Shown piece after piece: positions 7,837 through 15,952 of a stretch of 64,000 nucleotides of DNA (the stretch's first letter is position 1; every line of letters starts with the position of its first letter). Position numbers and translations under genes: made by a program. The notes beneath the pieces were generated by a model. That model was not told the origin of the DNA. It was given only the letters and a program-made list of their open reading frames with translations, and made no database searches. The stretch spans positions 62,001-126,000 of the forward strand of contig CAKSTI010000006.1 of assembly GCA_934500705.1 (NCBI GenBank), written 5' to 3'. The stretch is from an uncultured Clostridia bacterium (GTDB taxonomy: Bacteria; Bacillota; Clostridia; UMGS1810).

Positions 7837-8390
7837 TATTTGTAAGGCTTTTTTGTGAATTTTTCAAGATAGGTCTTTTTACGTTCGGCGGAGGATATGC
7901 GATGCTGCCGCTGATTGGCGATGTGGTGGTGGAAAACGGCTGGCTCACAAAGGAAAAGCTCATTGACTTTATTGCGGTAAGCGAGAGCACGCCGGGGCCT
8001 TTTGCCATAAACATCTCGACGTACGTGGGCACGCAGACGGCGGGGCTTTCGGGTGCGTTTTTTGCCACGCTCGGCGTGGTACTGCCGTCATTTGTGATAA
8101 TTCTGCTCGTTGCAAAGTTCTTTGAAAAATTCAAGAGCGCACCCATAGTCCAAGGCTGTCTCAGCGGTCTTAAACCTGCGGTAATCGGTCTTATATCGGC
8201 GGCGGTGGTATCGGTGGCGTCGGAGGTTTTCTTTCCCGGCGGAATAAGTTTTGACAGGCAGTTTTTTGTATCCGCCGCAATTTTTGCGCTTGCGCTCGTT
8301 CCCGTGATTAAGGGTGTGCACCCCATTGCGGTCATCTGCATTTCCGGTGTGCTGGGCGTGGTGATTGGCGGTGCGGCAGGGGTTTTTTAA
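7833..8390 (+). CDS. chromate transporter half (second subunit)
   Basis: This 185-residue protein is homologous to the upstream half. The same blocks, FFKIGLFTFGGGYAMLPLIGD and VSESTPGPFAINISTYVG, occur at the same distances from the start, showing a tandem duplication. Its ATG overlaps the stop of the first half by 4 nt (ATGA), so the two are translated together, probably in equal amounts. About five or six hydrophobic segments are visible. The gene ends just before the bidirectional hairpin at 8432-8452. Confidence 0.87.
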   Translation: MIFVRLFCEFFKIGLFTFGGGYAMLPLIGDVVVENGWLTKEKLIDFIAVSESTPGPFAINISTYVGTQTAGLSGAFFATLGVVLPSFVIILLVAKFFEKFKSAPIVQGCLSGLKPAVIGLISAAVVSVASEVFFPGGISFDRQFFVSAAIFALALVPVIKGVHPIAVICISGVLGVVIGGAAGVF

Positions 8391-8431
8391 AAGTTTCCGC
8401 TTCACGCCGGTTTAATATTTTAAAGAGCAAA

Positions 8432-8458
8432 TGGCAGCCGTTTAGGCTGCCACTGTTT
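8432..8458. terminator. bidirectional terminator between chr and liv units
   Basis: TGGCAGCC, loop GTTTA, GGCTGCCA: a perfect 8-bp stem, followed on the plus strand by CTGTTTGT and on the minus strand by TTTGCTCTTT. It separates two convergent operons. Confidence 0.7.
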
Positions 8459-8467
8459 GTATCATAT

Positions 8468-9166
8468 TTACTTTCCCAAATACGCTTTCCTTACTTCCTC
8501 ATTTGCCAAAAGCTCCGCTCCCGTGCCGGACATCGTAATGCTGCCGGTTTGGAGAACATAGCCGTAATCGGCAATTTTAAGCGCCATATTGGCATTTTGC
8601 TCTATGAGGAGAACGGTTACGCCCTGCTTGTTAATCTCCTTTATAATATCGAAAATTCCCTTTACAACCAGCGGTGCAAGTCCGAGCGACGGCTCGTCCA
8701 TCATTATCACCTTCGGTTTACTCATAAGAGCACGGGCAACGGCGAGCATCTGCTGTTCACCGCCGGAGAGAGTTCCGGCAAGCTGCCAATGGCGTTCTTT
8801 GAGTCTGGGGAACAGGTCGTACACCCAGTTAATGTCATCGGTGAGGTTATCTTTGCGCAGATATGCGCCTATTTTGATATTTTCCAGAACGGTCAGGTCG
8901 GGGAAAACGTGTCTGCCCTCCGGGACGAGAGTTATGCCCTCCTCGATTATCTTGTTGCTCTGCATACCCAAAAGCTCTTTGCCCTGATAGGTAATCGAGC
9001 CGCTGTCGGCATTTACAAGACCGACTATGGAGCGCAGTGTGGTCGATTTGCCGGCGCCGTTGGCACCGATGAGGGTCACTATCTTGCCGTCCGGCACTTC
9101 GAGGTTTATGCCGCGTATTGCCTTTATGCCGCCGTATGACACGTGTAAATCATTAATTTTAAGCAT
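8468..9166 (-). CDS. livF: branched-chain amino acid ABC transporter ATP-binding protein LivF
   Basis: 232 residues. The Walker A is GANGAGKST, the ABC signature LSGGEQQML and the Walker B VIMMDEPSLGL, all intact. The N-terminus LKINDLHVSYGGIKAIRGI and the short length are typical of LivF, the second ATPase of the liv high-affinity uptake system. Its start overlaps the end of livG by 8 nt. It is the last gene of the five-gene liv unit. Confidence 0.94.
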   Translation of the reverse strand: MLKINDLHVSYGGIKAIRGINLEVPDGKIVTLIGANGAGKSTTLRSIVGLVNADSGSITYQGKELLGMQSNKIIEEGITLVPEGRHVFPDLTVLENIKIGAYLRKDNLTDDINWVYDLFPRLKERHWQLAGTLSGGEQQMLAVARALMSKPKVIMMDEPSLGLAPLVVKGIFDIIKEINKQGVTVLLIEQNANMALKIADYGYVLQTGSITMSGTGAELLANEEVRKAYLGK

Positions 9167-9998
9167 CGTCGTCCACCCCCAGATATGCCTCTATAACCTT
9201 TGGATTTGCCTGAATTTCGTCGGGCGTGCCGCTTGCTATGAGCTTTCCGAAGTCAAGAACATATATTCTGTCGGAGATGTCCATAACAAGGTCCATATGG
9301 TGCTCTATCATCAAAATTGTAAGTCCGAATTCATTCCTTATTCTGCCGATGAATGCGGTGAGCTCCGCTGTTTCCTGCGGGTTCATACCTGCCGCCGGCT
9401 CGTCTAAGAGAAGCAGCTTCGGCTCGGTGGCAAGGGCACGGGCAATCTCCAAGTGTCTTTGCTTTCCGTAGGGGAGATTGGTTGCCTTTTCGTCTTTGAC
9501 ATCGGCAAGATCCAATATTTCAAGCAGTTTTTCTACCTCTTCACGCTGACGTTTTTCCTCGGCGTGATTGAGCATAAATGCCGCAGAGAAAATATTTGAC
9601 TTTCTGTGAAGGTGCTTTGCCATAAGGACGTTATCGAAAACCGTCATATTCTTAAACAGTCTTATATTCTGAAACGTTCTGGCAATGCCGAGTTTTGTTA
9701 TCTTATCCGGCGTCGGCTCGATGTGCTTGGTGTACTCACCGAGGTGGCCGGAATTATACAGCTTTTTCATTTTGCCGTGCGGATAATTGGAAACTATGCA
9801 CTCGCCGCCGAAGTACACGGCGCCGTTTGTGGGAGCGTAAACGCCTGTAACCACGTTAAAAGCGGTGGTCTTTCCTGCGCCGTTGGGGCCTATTAAAGCC
9901 ACAATTTCGCCCTTGTTTACGTCCATTGTGAGTGTATTTACCGCAACGACTCCGCCAAACTGCATTACAACGTTGTCGAGATGAAGTACATTATCCAT
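9159..9998 (-). CDS. livG: branched-chain amino acid ABC transporter ATP-binding protein LivG
   Basis: 279 residues from the ATG at 9998, which has an AGGAGGTG site 7 nt upstream; the open frame runs further back, but that stretch overlaps livM and has no site. Walker A GPNGAGKTT, then the family's long insert before GIARTFQNIRLFKNMTVFDNVL. LivG-type proteins keep this ARTFQ block. The NLPYGKQRHLEIARAL block replaces the ABC signature, and the Walker B is LLLLDEPAAGMNP. The start overlaps the livM stop by 8 nt. Confidence 0.94.
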   Translation of the reverse strand: MDNVLHLDNVVMQFGGVVAVNTLTMDVNKGEIVALIGPNGAGKTTAFNVVTGVYAPTNGAVYFGGECIVSNYPHGKMKKLYNSGHLGEYTKHIEPTPDKITKLGIARTFQNIRLFKNMTVFDNVLMAKHLHRKSNIFSAAFMLNHAEEKRQREEVEKLLEILDLADVKDEKATNLPYGKQRHLEIARALATEPKLLLLDEPAAGMNPQETAELTAFIGRIRNEFGLTILMIEHHMDLVMDISDRIYVLDFGKLIASGTPDEIQANPKVIEAYLGVDDDA

Positions 9999-11070
9999 CT
10001 TTGCGCACCTCCTCTTTCTTTCCGAAATTCTTAAAGAACTGCGCAATGCCGTCCCAGCTGAACTCACGGTCACCCATTATACCGCCACGGAAAAACAGAA
10101 CGACAATCATAAGTATAATCGAGAATATTACCATTCTGAAGCCGGGTCTTAAAAGCGGAACGTTAAATCCGTTGATACTAAGCGGTGCATCAAGAAATCT
10201 GAGCCACCACTCTTTTGAAAATATAACAAGCATTGATGCAATTATACTGCCCGTAAAGCTGCCCATACCGCCGATTACGACCATAAGCAGAATGTAGTAC
10301 GTTGCTGTGGAAATGGTAAAGGTGGTTGCGGAAACCGCCTTTAAGTACATTGCAAGCAGCGCTCCGCCTATTCCGGCGAAAAACGAGCTTATTATAAACG
10401 AGAGCATCTTGTGTTTTGCAAGGTTGATGCCCATTGCCTCTGCGGCAATTTCGTCGTCCCTTATTGCCTTGAACGCTCTGCCGTAGGTTGACTTTTTAAT
10501 AAGCGCCATTATGGCTATGCAGATTATTACAACGGCAAAGATTGCGTAATACGACTTAAAGCTCGGAATTGAGTTAAGACCGAGTGAGCCGTTGGTTATG
10601 CGGTTAAGGGGCGAACTTGCGACCACAATTCTGACAACCTCCGCAAAGCCGAGGGTGGCAATGGCAAAGTAGTCACTTTTAAGCCTCAAAACCGGTGCGC
10701 CGATAAGCGCCGCAAACGCTGCGGCAACGAGCCCGGCAACAATGAGCGCCGGAATTATGGGCAGGCACACATTTGCAAGTGCGTCACAAATGCCGTAGAG
10801 ATAGTACACGTTGGGTCTTGCCGCAACGGGAATTGTAAGTATTGCGTAGGTATACGCTCCGAGAGTCATAAAGCCTGCCTGACCGAGCGAAAACTGACCG
10901 GTAACGCCGTTTAACAAATTCATACTGACGGCAAGCAGAGAATATATTGCGCCCATTTGAAGGGAAGTTCTCATCATTGATGACGGCGGCAGGTTGCCGA
11001 CTGACCAAATTAATGCCAGCAAAACGGCAAACGCAGCGACGGAGCAGATTATTTTAGTTTTCTTTTTCAT
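9991..11070 (-). CDS. livM: branched-chain amino acid ABC transporter permease LivM
   Basis: 359 residues from the ATG at 11070 (AAGGTG site overlapping the end of livH). About nine to ten hydrophobic segments are visible. The permease hallmark QMGAIYSLLAVSMNLLNGVTGQFSLGQAGFMTLGAY is the strongly conserved LivM block, and YGRAFKAIRDDEIAAEAMGIN is the cytosolic coupling loop that contacts the ATPases. It forms the membrane channel with LivH. An upstream extension to 11136 lies inside livH and is not expected to be translated. Confidence 0.94.
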   Translation of the reverse strand: MKKKTKIICSVAAFAVLLALIWSVGNLPPSSMMRTSLQMGAIYSLLAVSMNLLNGVTGQFSLGQAGFMTLGAYTYAILTIPVAARPNVYYLYGICDALANVCLPIIPALIVAGLVAAAFAALIGAPVLRLKSDYFAIATLGFAEVVRIVVASSPLNRITNGSLGLNSIPSFKSYYAIFAVVIICIAIMALIKKSTYGRAFKAIRDDEIAAEAMGINLAKHKMLSFIISSFFAGIGGALLAMYLKAVSATTFTISTATYYILLMVVIGGMGSFTGSIIASMLVIFSKEWWLRFLDAPLSINGFNVPLLRPGFRMVIFSIILMIVVLFFRGGIMGDREFSWDGIAQFFKNFGKKEEVRKDG

Positions 11071-11074
11071 AATA

Positions 11075-11956
11075 TCACACCTTCTCCGTAGTTTTTTCGC
11101 CGAACAGTCCTGTGGGGCGGATAAGCAGAACAACAATCAGAATTACAAATGTGAATGCGTCGCTGAACTCCGAAAAAGGACTTGCCTTGATGAATGTTTC
11201 GCTTACCCCGATTAAAAATCCGCCGACGAGTGCACCCGGAATTGAGCCTATGCCGCCGAACACTGCGGCAACAAAGCATTTAAGACCGGGGAGCGAGCCG
11301 GAGAGCGGATAAACCTGCGGACGGGGAATAAAATACAGCACCGAGCCGACAGCCGCAAGAGCACAGCCGATGGCAAAGGTAAAGCTGATTATGTTATTTA
11401 TCTTGATGCCCATAAGTTTTGCAACTTCAAAGTCCTTGGAAACGGCACGCATTGCCATACCAACCTTTGTTTTGTTAATTAAGAAAACAAGGGCAACAAC
11501 GAGCGCTATCGTCAAAATCGGCGTTACAAATGTTACGAGCGATGTTGAGATGCTGCCGATTGTTACTTTCGTATTCAAAAATCCTATCTGCGGATAGGGC
11601 TTCGGCAGAGCCGAGAAAAGGTATGTGGCAAGGTTCTGCAAAAGGTAAGAAACACCTATTGCGGAAATCATTACCGACATACGGGGTGCCGAACGAAGGG
11701 GCGTGTATGCTATTTTTTCGGTAAACACACCGAGAAGAATTGTCACGATAATTACCACCGCAACAGATATGTACCACGGGAGCATAAAGTTGGTCATAGC
11801 GATTATCATAAAATATCCCGCCATCATAAATATGTCACCGTGGGCAAAGTTTATAAGTCTTAAAATTCCGTACACCATAGTGTAGCCGATGGCAATGAGC
11901 GCATAGCTGCTGCCTATGGATATACCGTTAAGACAGTTTTGTAAAAAGGCTTCCAT
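11075..11956 (-). CDS. livH: branched-chain amino acid ABC transporter permease LivH
   Basis: 293 residues from the ATG at 11956, behind AGGAGG; longer readings lack a ribosome site. The block GISIGSSYALIAIGYTMVYGILRLINFAHGD is the LivH signature, and GMAMRAVSKDFEVAKLMGIKIN is its coupling loop. It forms the transmembrane pore with LivM. The gene is separated from the binding-protein gene by 73 nt holding a strong hairpin (11990-12014), which probably lowers expression of the membrane parts relative to the binding protein. It ends 4 nt before the livM start. Confidence 0.94.
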   Translation of the reverse strand: MEAFLQNCLNGISIGSSYALIAIGYTMVYGILRLINFAHGDIFMMAGYFMIIAMTNFMLPWYISVAVVIIVTILLGVFTEKIAYTPLRSAPRMSVMISAIGVSYLLQNLATYLFSALPKPYPQIGFLNTKVTIGSISTSLVTFVTPILTIALVVALVFLINKTKVGMAMRAVSKDFEVAKLMGIKINNIISFTFAIGCALAAVGSVLYFIPRPQVYPLSGSLPGLKCFVAAVFGGIGSIPGALVGGFLIGVSETFIKASPFSEFSDAFTFVILIVVLLIRPTGLFGEKTTEKV

Positions 11957-11989
11957 TGAGGTTGTTTTCCTCCTTATGTAAAACAAACA

Positions 11990-12014
11990 GGCGAGGCAAG
12001 ATGCTTGCCTCGCC
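11990..12014 (-). terminator. intercistronic hairpin after the binding-protein gene
   Basis: An 11-bp perfect stem (GGCGAGGCAAG with CTTGCCTCGCC) with a 3-nt loop. On the transcribed strand it is followed only by TGTTTTACAT, a weak U run. Such hairpins between a solute-binding-protein gene and its permease genes stabilise the upstream message and partly terminate; that role here is inference. Confidence 0.6.
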
Positions 12015-12029
12015 GAGTTCTCAATCAAA

Positions 12030-13229
12030 TTAATCTACGGCGTTAAACTTACCGTCTGTGCTCTGTGTACCTATAAACTTGAACTTTCCGTCTGCAACAG
12101 TCTTAATATAAGCCATTGTCTTGTTAGCGTCGCCGTTTTCGTCAAACGAGATGTCGCCTGTGATACCTGTGCGCTTAACGTCTTTGAGTGCGTCACGGAT
12201 TGCGGTGGTATCTGTTGAGTTTGCAGCCTCGATTGCGTCTATTGCAACATTATATGCGTCAAATCCGAGTGCGGAAACCGCAGCAACACCGTCGCTGCCG
12301 CCGTTTAAGGTGATGTTCTTGGAGTCCTTATTGAGGTACTCCTTAAATCCCTTAACAAAGTCGGACGCTGTGGGGTCGTTCTCGTCAAAGAATGTGGAGA
12401 ATGTTACGCCCTCGCAGTTCTTTGCGCCTGCGTTTGCTATGATTGTTTCGTTCTCCCAGGTGTCGCCTGCCATAATCGGGCAAGTGATGCCGAGCTCTCT
12501 TGCCTGTTTGATAACGAGGCCTGCCGTAGCGATTGATGACGGGCAGAAGATAACATCGGGGTTCTTTGCCTTAGCGGCTGTGAGAATTGCGTTAAAGTCG
12601 GACTCGTTTGTGTTATAAGTTCCGTTATAAACAACCTCGCCCTTAAATGCCTTCTTAAAGTAGTTTGCAAGACCTGTTGAGTAGTCATCGCCGTTCTGTG
12701 AGATAACTGCGGCAGTCTTGCAGCCCGATGTTTCGCCGGCATAGTTAGCCATAACGGTGCCCTGGAACGGGTCTAAGAAGCAAACTCTGAAATAGTAGTC
12801 GTTGCCTGCCGTAACCTGCGGATTTGTGCAGGAAACGCCGATTGCCGGGATTTTGGCGTCCGCAAATGTGGAACCTGCGGCAATGGAAACGCCGGAACCG
12901 TATGAACCGAGCACAGCCTTAACTCCGCTTGAAACAAGGCTCTGTGCAGCGGTAACTGCGGCAGACTTATCGGACTGGTTGTCCACTTCGACAAGCTCTA
13001 TTTTGTACTCTTTACCATCGATTTTAACTGTATTTCTGAGCTGATTTGCATAGCGGATACCGAGAACTTCCTGAACTCCGCCGCCGCCGTTTTCGCCTGT
13101 TGTAGGCTCGAAAACGCCGATTTTGATAACGTCGCCGTTATCCGATGTCTTTGTGCCGTTTGTTCCGCACGCTGCAAGGCACGTAACAATGAGCATCAAA
13201 GCAACTGTCAATGATAGTATCTTTCTCAT
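12030..13229 (-). CDS. livJ: branched-chain amino acid ABC transporter substrate-binding lipoprotein
   Basis: 399 residues, starting at the ATG at 13229 behind AGGAGG. The signal MRKILSLTVALMLIVTCLAAC has a lipobox with Cys at about residue 21, so it is anchored to the outer face of the membrane. A low-complexity linker (GTNGTKTSDNGD) is followed by VIKIGVFEPTTGENGGGGVQEVLGIRYA, the start of a type I periplasmic-binding (Leu/Ile/Val) fold. The blocks VLGSYGSGVSIAAG and PAIGVSCTNPQVT line the ligand cleft in this family. It delivers ligand to LivHM. It is the first gene of the operon, with the promoter at 13261-13289. Confidence 0.92.
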   Translation of the reverse strand: MRKILSLTVALMLIVTCLAACGTNGTKTSDNGDVIKIGVFEPTTGENGGGGVQEVLGIRYANQLRNTVKIDGKEYKIELVEVDNQSDKSAAVTAAQSLVSSGVKAVLGSYGSGVSIAAGSTFADAKIPAIGVSCTNPQVTAGNDYYFRVCFLDPFQGTVMANYAGETSGCKTAAVISQNGDDYSTGLANYFKKAFKGEVVYNGTYNTNESDFNAILTAAKAKNPDVIFCPSSIATAGLVIKQARELGITCPIMAGDTWENETIIANAGAKNCEGVTFSTFFDENDPTASDFVKGFKEYLNKDSKNITLNGGSDGVAAVSALGFDAYNVAIDAIEAANSTDTTAIRDALKDVKRTGITGDISFDENGDANKTMAYIKTVADGKFKFIGTQSTDGKFNAVD

Positions 13230-13260
13230 ATTTATTCCTCCTGTTTTTTTATATGGAAAT

Positions 13261-13289
13261 ATTTTATACCAATTTACGCATTTTTGCAA
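13261..13289 (-). promoter_or_regulatory. promoter of the liv operon
   Basis: On the minus strand TTGCAA and TAAAAT are 17 nt apart, with an AT-rich upstream stretch (13290-13333). The leader is short (about 25 nt) and no T-box or attenuator is visible. Confidence 0.6.
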
Positions 13290-13333
13290 GAGTTTTTTGA
13301 AATATTGTGTATTTTTTGTTAATTTTTTTGTAT

Positions 13334-14149
13334 TTACACAACTTTTTCCCCGTCAAAGCGGAGCACGCCGAGCGCCGTGCCGAATTTTCCGCCGTTATTT
13401 ATATAGGAAACAAAGGCTTTCTGCATTGACGTTTCCGCCGGGAGTTTTGCGCTGTCGCCGTCGTATGCGCACCCGAAAATGCGCCAGGCGTCATTAAAGC
13501 CGTCGGTGTAATTCACCTTTAAAACCTCAAAGTCGTCAACAAAGCGGTATATATTTGTGCCCTCGGCAAATGCAGTGCCCTTATACGGCGGAAACAGGAG
13601 GTACGAGCCGCAGTGCAGGGTGAGCACGTCGCCGTGCTTTTTGCCGAAAAAGCCAAACGCCTTTTTATACGAGTCGATAACGCCGCCGTGGTCAAGCGGA
13701 CCGCACGAGGGAATGTGAATATAAATATCCCCGCCCTGCGGCTGAAATTGAAGTCTGCCGAGCTTAAAGAGCCTTGCGTTAAAGAGGTGCTCGTACCAGG
13801 CGAAAGGTTCGATGCCCCAAACGCCGTAAACCTTTTTGCACTCTGCGATTTTATACAGAAAGTCCTCGGCGGTGTCCTTAAAAATCCGCATATCGGTGCC
13901 CGATTTTTTCCACCGCTCAACCGCTATATTTAGATTTGCAAACAGCACGGTCATATTGAGCGCATATTTATCCGTGCCGAGTTTTTCGGCTGTATCGGCA
14001 CAGTTTTTCGCAATCTCGCCGAACGGCACTCCGTCCGAAATCATCTTGCCCAAGTTTTTAAATTCGCTGTTCTCCCCCACTGCGTTTAAGGTGTCACGGT
14101 ACACCTCGTACACCTCAGGACAGAGGTCTATGTAATCTGTTATGTTCAT
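13334..14149 (-). CDS. acyltransferase-domain protein (GNAT-like two-domain family)
   Basis: 271 residues. The N-terminal ~125 residues are helical (YIDLCPEVYEVYRDTL...). The C-terminal half starts at RLFKLGRLQFQPQGGDIYIHIPSCGPLDHGGVIDSY and carries FDDAW-type aromatic blocks and a final GTALGVLRFDGEKVV. The LGRLQF...IHIPSxGPL pattern is that of proteins annotated in Clostridia as acyltransferase domain-containing (GNAT-like N and C domains). The substrate is unknown. It has its own promoter at 14173-14201 and appears to be a single-gene unit upstream of liv. Confidence 0.6.
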   Translation of the reverse strand: MNITDYIDLCPEVYEVYRDTLNAVGENSEFKNLGKMISDGVPFGEIAKNCADTAEKLGTDKYALNMTVLFANLNIAVERWKKSGTDMRIFKDTAEDFLYKIAECKKVYGVWGIEPFAWYEHLFNARLFKLGRLQFQPQGGDIYIHIPSCGPLDHGGVIDSYKKAFGFFGKKHGDVLTLHCGSYLLFPPYKGTAFAEGTNIYRFVDDFEVLKVNYTDGFNDAWRIFGCAYDGDSAKLPAETSMQKAFVSYINNGGKFGTALGVLRFDGEKVV

Positions 14150-14172
14150 AAAAAATCCCCCTTGACAGAAAC

Positions 14173-14201
14173 ATCATAACATAGCCGTATGTGTTTGTCA
14201 A
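14173..14201 (-). promoter_or_regulatory. promoter of the acyltransferase-like gene
   Basis: On the minus strand perfect TTGACA and TATGAT with a 17-nt spacer, about 25 nt before the ATG at 14149. Confidence 0.7.
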
Positions 14202-14272
14202 CGGGGATTACAAATCAGTTATTCTTTGGATTATTATATAACCGACAGAACTTAATATATTACAAAAAACAA

Positions 14273-14809
14273 CTATCTGCTTTCAATAATCTCCTTAATT
14301 TGTGCGAGGTTATCGGCAAAGAATATTCCCTCTTGGCGCTCTGCGGAGGAAAGACCCTTTTCCGTCATATGGTTCAAAAGCTCTTTAAGGCTGTTATAAT
14401 ATCCGTTTAAATTATAAAGAATACACGGCGCTTTTATGTGTTTGAGCGACACCTTGGACATAACCTCCGCAATCTCCTCCAACGTTCCCGTTCCGCCCGG
14501 AAATGCGATGAAAGCCTCGCCGAGTTCAATCATTTTCGCCTTGCGCTCCGCCATATCCTTTGTTACTATAAGCTCGGTCAGACCGTTATGCTGATAATCC
14601 GCATCGACAAAAAACTGCGGTTCAACACCCGTTACCTCACCGCCGGCATCGAGCACGCTTTGCGCAAGTTCGCCCATAAGACCGGTTTTTGAGCCGCCGT
14701 ACACCAGCGAATTTCCGCTTTTGCCAATCCACGTGCCAAGCTCCTTAACGGCGCTTAAAAATCCGGGGTCGTTTCCGAATAATGCGCCGAGGTATACTGT
14801 TATATTCAT
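14273..14809 (-). CDS. LOG family protein (nucleoside 5'-monophosphate phosphoribohydrolase type)
   Basis: 178 residues with a Rossmann fold. The family's two motifs are present: VYGGSKTGLMGELA (binding the phosphoribosyl part) and FIAFPGGTGTLEEIAEVMS, the PGGxGTxxE catalytic block. In characterised members the reaction is cleavage of nucleoside monophosphates such as cytokinin ribotides to the free base; in bacteria of this kind the true substrate is unknown. It is 42 nt downstream of the membrane protein gene and probably the last gene of that operon. LOG proteins belong to the same SLOG superfamily as the protein at 34971. Confidence 0.88.
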   Translation of the reverse strand: MNITVYLGALFGNDPGFLSAVKELGTWIGKSGNSLVYGGSKTGLMGELAQSVLDAGGEVTGVEPQFFVDADYQHNGLTELIVTKDMAERKAKMIELGEAFIAFPGGTGTLEEIAEVMSKVSLKHIKAPCILYNLNGYYNSLKELLNHMTEKGLSSAERQEGIFFADNLAQIKEIIESR

Positions 14810-14851
14810 TAAAATCAGTCCCCTTAATGTTTTAAATTACGGCAAAGCCGT

Positions 14852-15475
14852 TTACTGCTCCTGCTCCAACACAAACTTTACAACCTTGTGCGCAAGCTCA
14901 TACTCCTTGTCGAGTTTGCCCTTTTTAATATCCTTTTCGGTTCTGCGGTGGACAGTTATATAAAGATTTTCGGTATTTATGCCCAAACTTTCGAGATACT
15001 TACTGCCCTCAACGCTGACTGCCGTAACATACCCATCTTTGCCGACAACGGTTTTTCTGTCACCGGCAAAACTGCTCATATCCTCAAATGCGCCGTCGTA
15101 ATCCTCGACTACGTACTGATGCAGAAACATCACCGACTGCGAGCCTGCAAACATATACACCTGCAACTTTTGAGCAAGGGTGTAGTCGGCGTTTTCGCTG
15201 TCCATACTCATAACCATAGGCTCAAACAGAAATCTCACCTTGCCGTCGCCGTTTACATCGCTTACAAGTGACGCCGATTTGAGCGATTTTTCAAACTGCG
15301 CCGAAGTATCGGACGCCATCGGCTTGTCGGAAACATAGACAATATTGAGGTCGGGTTCGTAGCTTGTCATTGACGAATGAACGGAAAATCCGACTATTGC
15401 TATGATGAACACAGCCGCAAGGGTGTGCCATTTGTAGTAGTAAAAAAAGTTTTCCAGTTTTTTGCGAAATGTCAT
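14852..15475 (-). CDS. membrane-anchored protein of unknown function
   Basis: 207 residues. A short basic cytosolic start (MTFRKKLENFFYYYKWH) is followed by one transmembrane helix (residues about 18-36, TLAAVFIIAIVGFSVHSS) and then an extracytoplasmic domain of about 170 residues. That domain has NIVYVSDKPMASDT, VNGDGKVRF and a C-terminal helix rich in Lys and Glu. I recognise no catalytic motif. The YYYKWHT-helix start is common in Clostridial proteins of unknown role. It overlaps the VanZ-like gene by 4 nt (ATGA), so the two are translationally coupled. Confidence 0.65.
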   Translation of the reverse strand: MTFRKKLENFFYYYKWHTLAAVFIIAIVGFSVHSSMTSYEPDLNIVYVSDKPMASDTSAQFEKSLKSASLVSDVNGDGKVRFLFEPMVMSMDSENADYTLAQKLQVYMFAGSQSVMFLHQYVVEDYDGAFEDMSSFAGDRKTVVGKDGYVTAVSVEGSKYLESLGINTENLYITVHRRTEKDIKKGKLDKEYELAHKVVKFVLEQEQ

Positions 15476-15948
15476 TTTACTTCACCTCTGCGTCTTTTGA
15501 TTATCAAAAACAATGCAAACGCAAGCGCAATTCCGAGAGATGCACCCCCGCAGTCCTTTGCGAGGTCCTCATACTCAAAGGCACGCCCGTTTTCAAGAAG
15601 CTTTTGAAACGTTTCGTCAAACAGAGCATAGAGCGCACACCAGGCAAAGGCGATGGGTATTGCCGCCTTTGCGTTAAAATCGCACAGGAGCGAGCAGCCC
15701 AGAAATCCGAGGAGCAAAAACAGTGAAAAATGTGCCATACTGCGCACTTTGCCGTTGTTTGCGTCAACCTTTTCCTTCTTTTCCGCCTTTGGCAGAGTGC
15801 GGTACTCCTGCGTTGCGGAGAGAATTTTGTCGGTCACGTTTTTACTGAGTTTATCCGATTTTTCCGCATTCTGGCTCGAAAGAAAAGCTATCGTGCCCAT
15901 ACACAGAATACAAAGTATAATCAGAATTGTCCTTTTCGTTGCAATCAC
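15472..15948 (-). CDS. VanZ-like membrane protein
   Basis: 158 residues with four hydrophobic segments. The VanZ pattern is clear: an N-terminal helix followed by FLSSQNAEKSDKLS, then KVRSMAHFSLFLLLGFLG (the R..AHF block) and LYALFDETFQKLLENGRAFEYEDLAKDCGGASLG, the DE.hQ...GR...D...N/D..G block. VanZ proteins are linked to teicoplanin resistance, but most family members are of unknown role. It lies between the acyl-CoA synthetase (4 nt) and the membrane protein it overlaps. Confidence 0.8.
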   Translation of the reverse strand: MIATKRTILIILCILCMGTIAFLSSQNAEKSDKLSKNVTDKILSATQEYRTLPKAEKKEKVDANNGKVRSMAHFSLFLLLGFLGCSLLCDFNAKAAIPIAFAWCALYALFDETFQKLLENGRAFEYEDLAKDCGGASLGIALAFALFLIIKRRRGEVK

Positions 15949-15952
15949 CTGC

